Assembly: GCA_947177775.1 (NCBI GenBank)
Contig: CAMWVS010000001.1
Span: 62,001 to 126,000 of the forward strand
Source: an uncultured Prevotella sp.
GTDB taxonomy: Bacteria > Bacteroidota > Bacteroidia > Bacteroidales > Bacteroidaceae
Reading direction: 5' to 3'
DNA length: 64,000 nucleotides
In this document: positions 63,296-64,000 of the stretch, piece after piece
Numbering within the stretch: the first letter of the stretch is position 1
How the letters are laid out: every line of letters begins with the position of its first letter
Notes under the pieces: generated by a model
Database searches by the model: none
What the model was told of the DNA's origin: nothing
Seen by the model: only the letters and a program-made list of their open reading frames with translations
Translations under genes and position numbers: made by a program

Positions 63296-64000
63296 ATGAG
63301 CAACAATAAAGATATGACACGGCGCAGGTTTCTGCAGGTCTTCGGAGCAGGGACCATGGCCACGGCCGCAACAATCACAGGGTGCAAGAACGGCCGGAAG
63401 GACGATATGACGACAGGCGAAAGCCGTCAGACAGAGCCGCCGGTTGGCAAGATGACCTACCGCAAGAACCCAAAGACGGGCCAGCAGGTGTCGCTGCTCG
63501 GCTTCGGAATGATGCGGCTGCCCACCGACAACAGTGACGCAGCACGCGAGAGCGACGCCCCGATTGATCAGGAGATGGTCAACAGGCTTGTCGACTACGC
63601 CATGGAGCATGGTGTCAACTACTTCGACACGTCTCCCGCCTACTGCAAGGGACTTTCGGAGCGCTCCACCGGCATCGCCCTGAGCCGCCATCCGCGCGAC
63701 AGCTACTATGTGGCGACAAAACTCTCGAACTTCAATCCCGAGACATGGACGCGCGAAGAGTCGATGAAGATGTACCGTACGTCGTTCAGCGAGCTGCAGG
63801 TTGACTATATCGACTACTATCTGCTCCACGCCATCGGCATGGGCGGCATGGACGCGCTGCGCGGCCGCTATCTCGACAACGGCATGCTCGATTTTCTCGT
63901 TGAGGAGCGCCGGGCCGGCAGGATACGCAATCTCGGATTCTCATATCATGGCGACGTGGCCGTGTTCGACTATCTGCTGTCCCTCCACGACCAATACAAG
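63296..64000 (+). CDS. Tat-exported aldo/keto reductase, 5' part
   Basis: Runs off the window after 235 codons. The N-terminus is a twin-arginine signal with lipobox-like Cys: TRRRFLQVFGAGTMATAATI then TGC. The rest is an aldo/keto reductase: VSLLGFGMMRLPTD, NYFDTSPAYCKGLSERSTG, YVATKLSNF, DYIDYYLLHAIG, IRNLGFSYHGD. The Tyr, Lys, His catalytic residues are present; many periplasmic members also carry a C-terminal 4Fe-4S domain, which cannot be checked here. It starts 38 bases after the ferredoxin-like gene, in one operon with tatAC. Confidence 0.9.
   Translation, partial: MSNNKDMTRRRFLQVFGAGTMATAATITGCKNGRKDDMTTGESRQTEPPVGKMTYRKNPKTGQQVSLLGFGMMRLPTDNSDAARESDAPIDQEMVNRLVDYAMEHGVNYFDTSPAYCKGLSERSTGIALSRHPRDSYYVATKLSNFNPETWTREESMKMYRTSFSELQVDYIDYYLLHAIGMGGMDALRGRYLDNGMLDFLVEERRAGRIRNLGFSYHGDVAVFDYLLSLHDQYK

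Overview
The window is chromosomal DNA of a Bacteroidota bacterium, order Bacteroidales, most like Prevotella and relatives. Evidence: promoters of the TAnnTTTG (-7) / TTTG (-33) type before many genes, type III glutamine synthetase, a BspA-like surface protein, a SusR/HTCS-type one-polypeptide regulator, a secreted pectate lyase with an EF-hand-like DxDxDG linker, DUF4837 between rlmN and pdxA, and a metal-dependent-type KdsA. The family-level assignment is inference; no rRNA gene is present.

Layout. 0-8.4 kb: TPR protein, small DUF3791-like protein, fosmidomycin-resistance-like MFS exporter divergent from an unusual copper ATPase, then secreted C1B peptidase, Nudix hydrolase, M48 lipoprotein protease and a small secreted protein. 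8.5-9.9 kb: decayed segment with a frameshifted lipoprotein, a gene tail cut off at the edge of a 387-bp repeat, and degenerate 52-bp repeats. 10-18 kb: SlyD-like isomerase, aroC, a candidate small RNA, a 1343-residue pectate lyase, pyrD-pyrK and an array of 22-bp palindromic repeats. 18.4-27.6 kb: XRE regulator, holA divergent from a stand-alone HsdR_N domain, a thioredoxin-TonB fusion, another candidate small RNA, glnN, aguB-aguA. 27.6-31.5 kb: a RelE-type toxin-antitoxin pair between two copies of a ~220-bp intergenic block, a BspA-like protein and a GlsB-like protein. 32-38.2 kb: FabK/nitronate monooxygenase-like flavoprotein, then a 1253-residue three-module enzyme directly upstream of an AmpG-like permease. 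38.3-43.7 kb: mobile and defence debris: a MITE-like relic with 26-bp inverted ends, tRNA-Asp, the second (inverted) 387-bp repeat, and mcrBC with broken hsdR and XRE genes. 43.8-51 kb: kdsA, kdsD, a regulator that looks kinase-dead, and a secreted phospholipase D/cardiolipin-synthase-like protein. 51-64 kb: TPR protein plus orphan binding lipoprotein, tcdA, rlmN-DUF4837-pdxA-flippase-like gene-LMW phosphatase, and tatA-tatC followed by two probable Tat clients.

How it works together. kdsA and kdsD are two steps of Kdo synthesis for LPS. pyrD and pyrK form one NAD-linked dihydroorotate dehydrogenase. aguA and aguB turn agmatine into putrescine. AmpG plus the three-module protein look like a cell-wall-sugar recovery unit. 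tatA, tatC, a NapH/NapG-like fusion and a Tat-signal aldo/keto reductase look like a small redox export operon. The strongest candidates for something undescribed are the AmpG-linked GT2/HIT-like/SpoIID fusion, the copper ATPase without a nucleotide-binding domain, the regulator without kinase chemistry, the NapH-NapG fusion with an internal Tat-like signal, and the paired 387-bp repeats.
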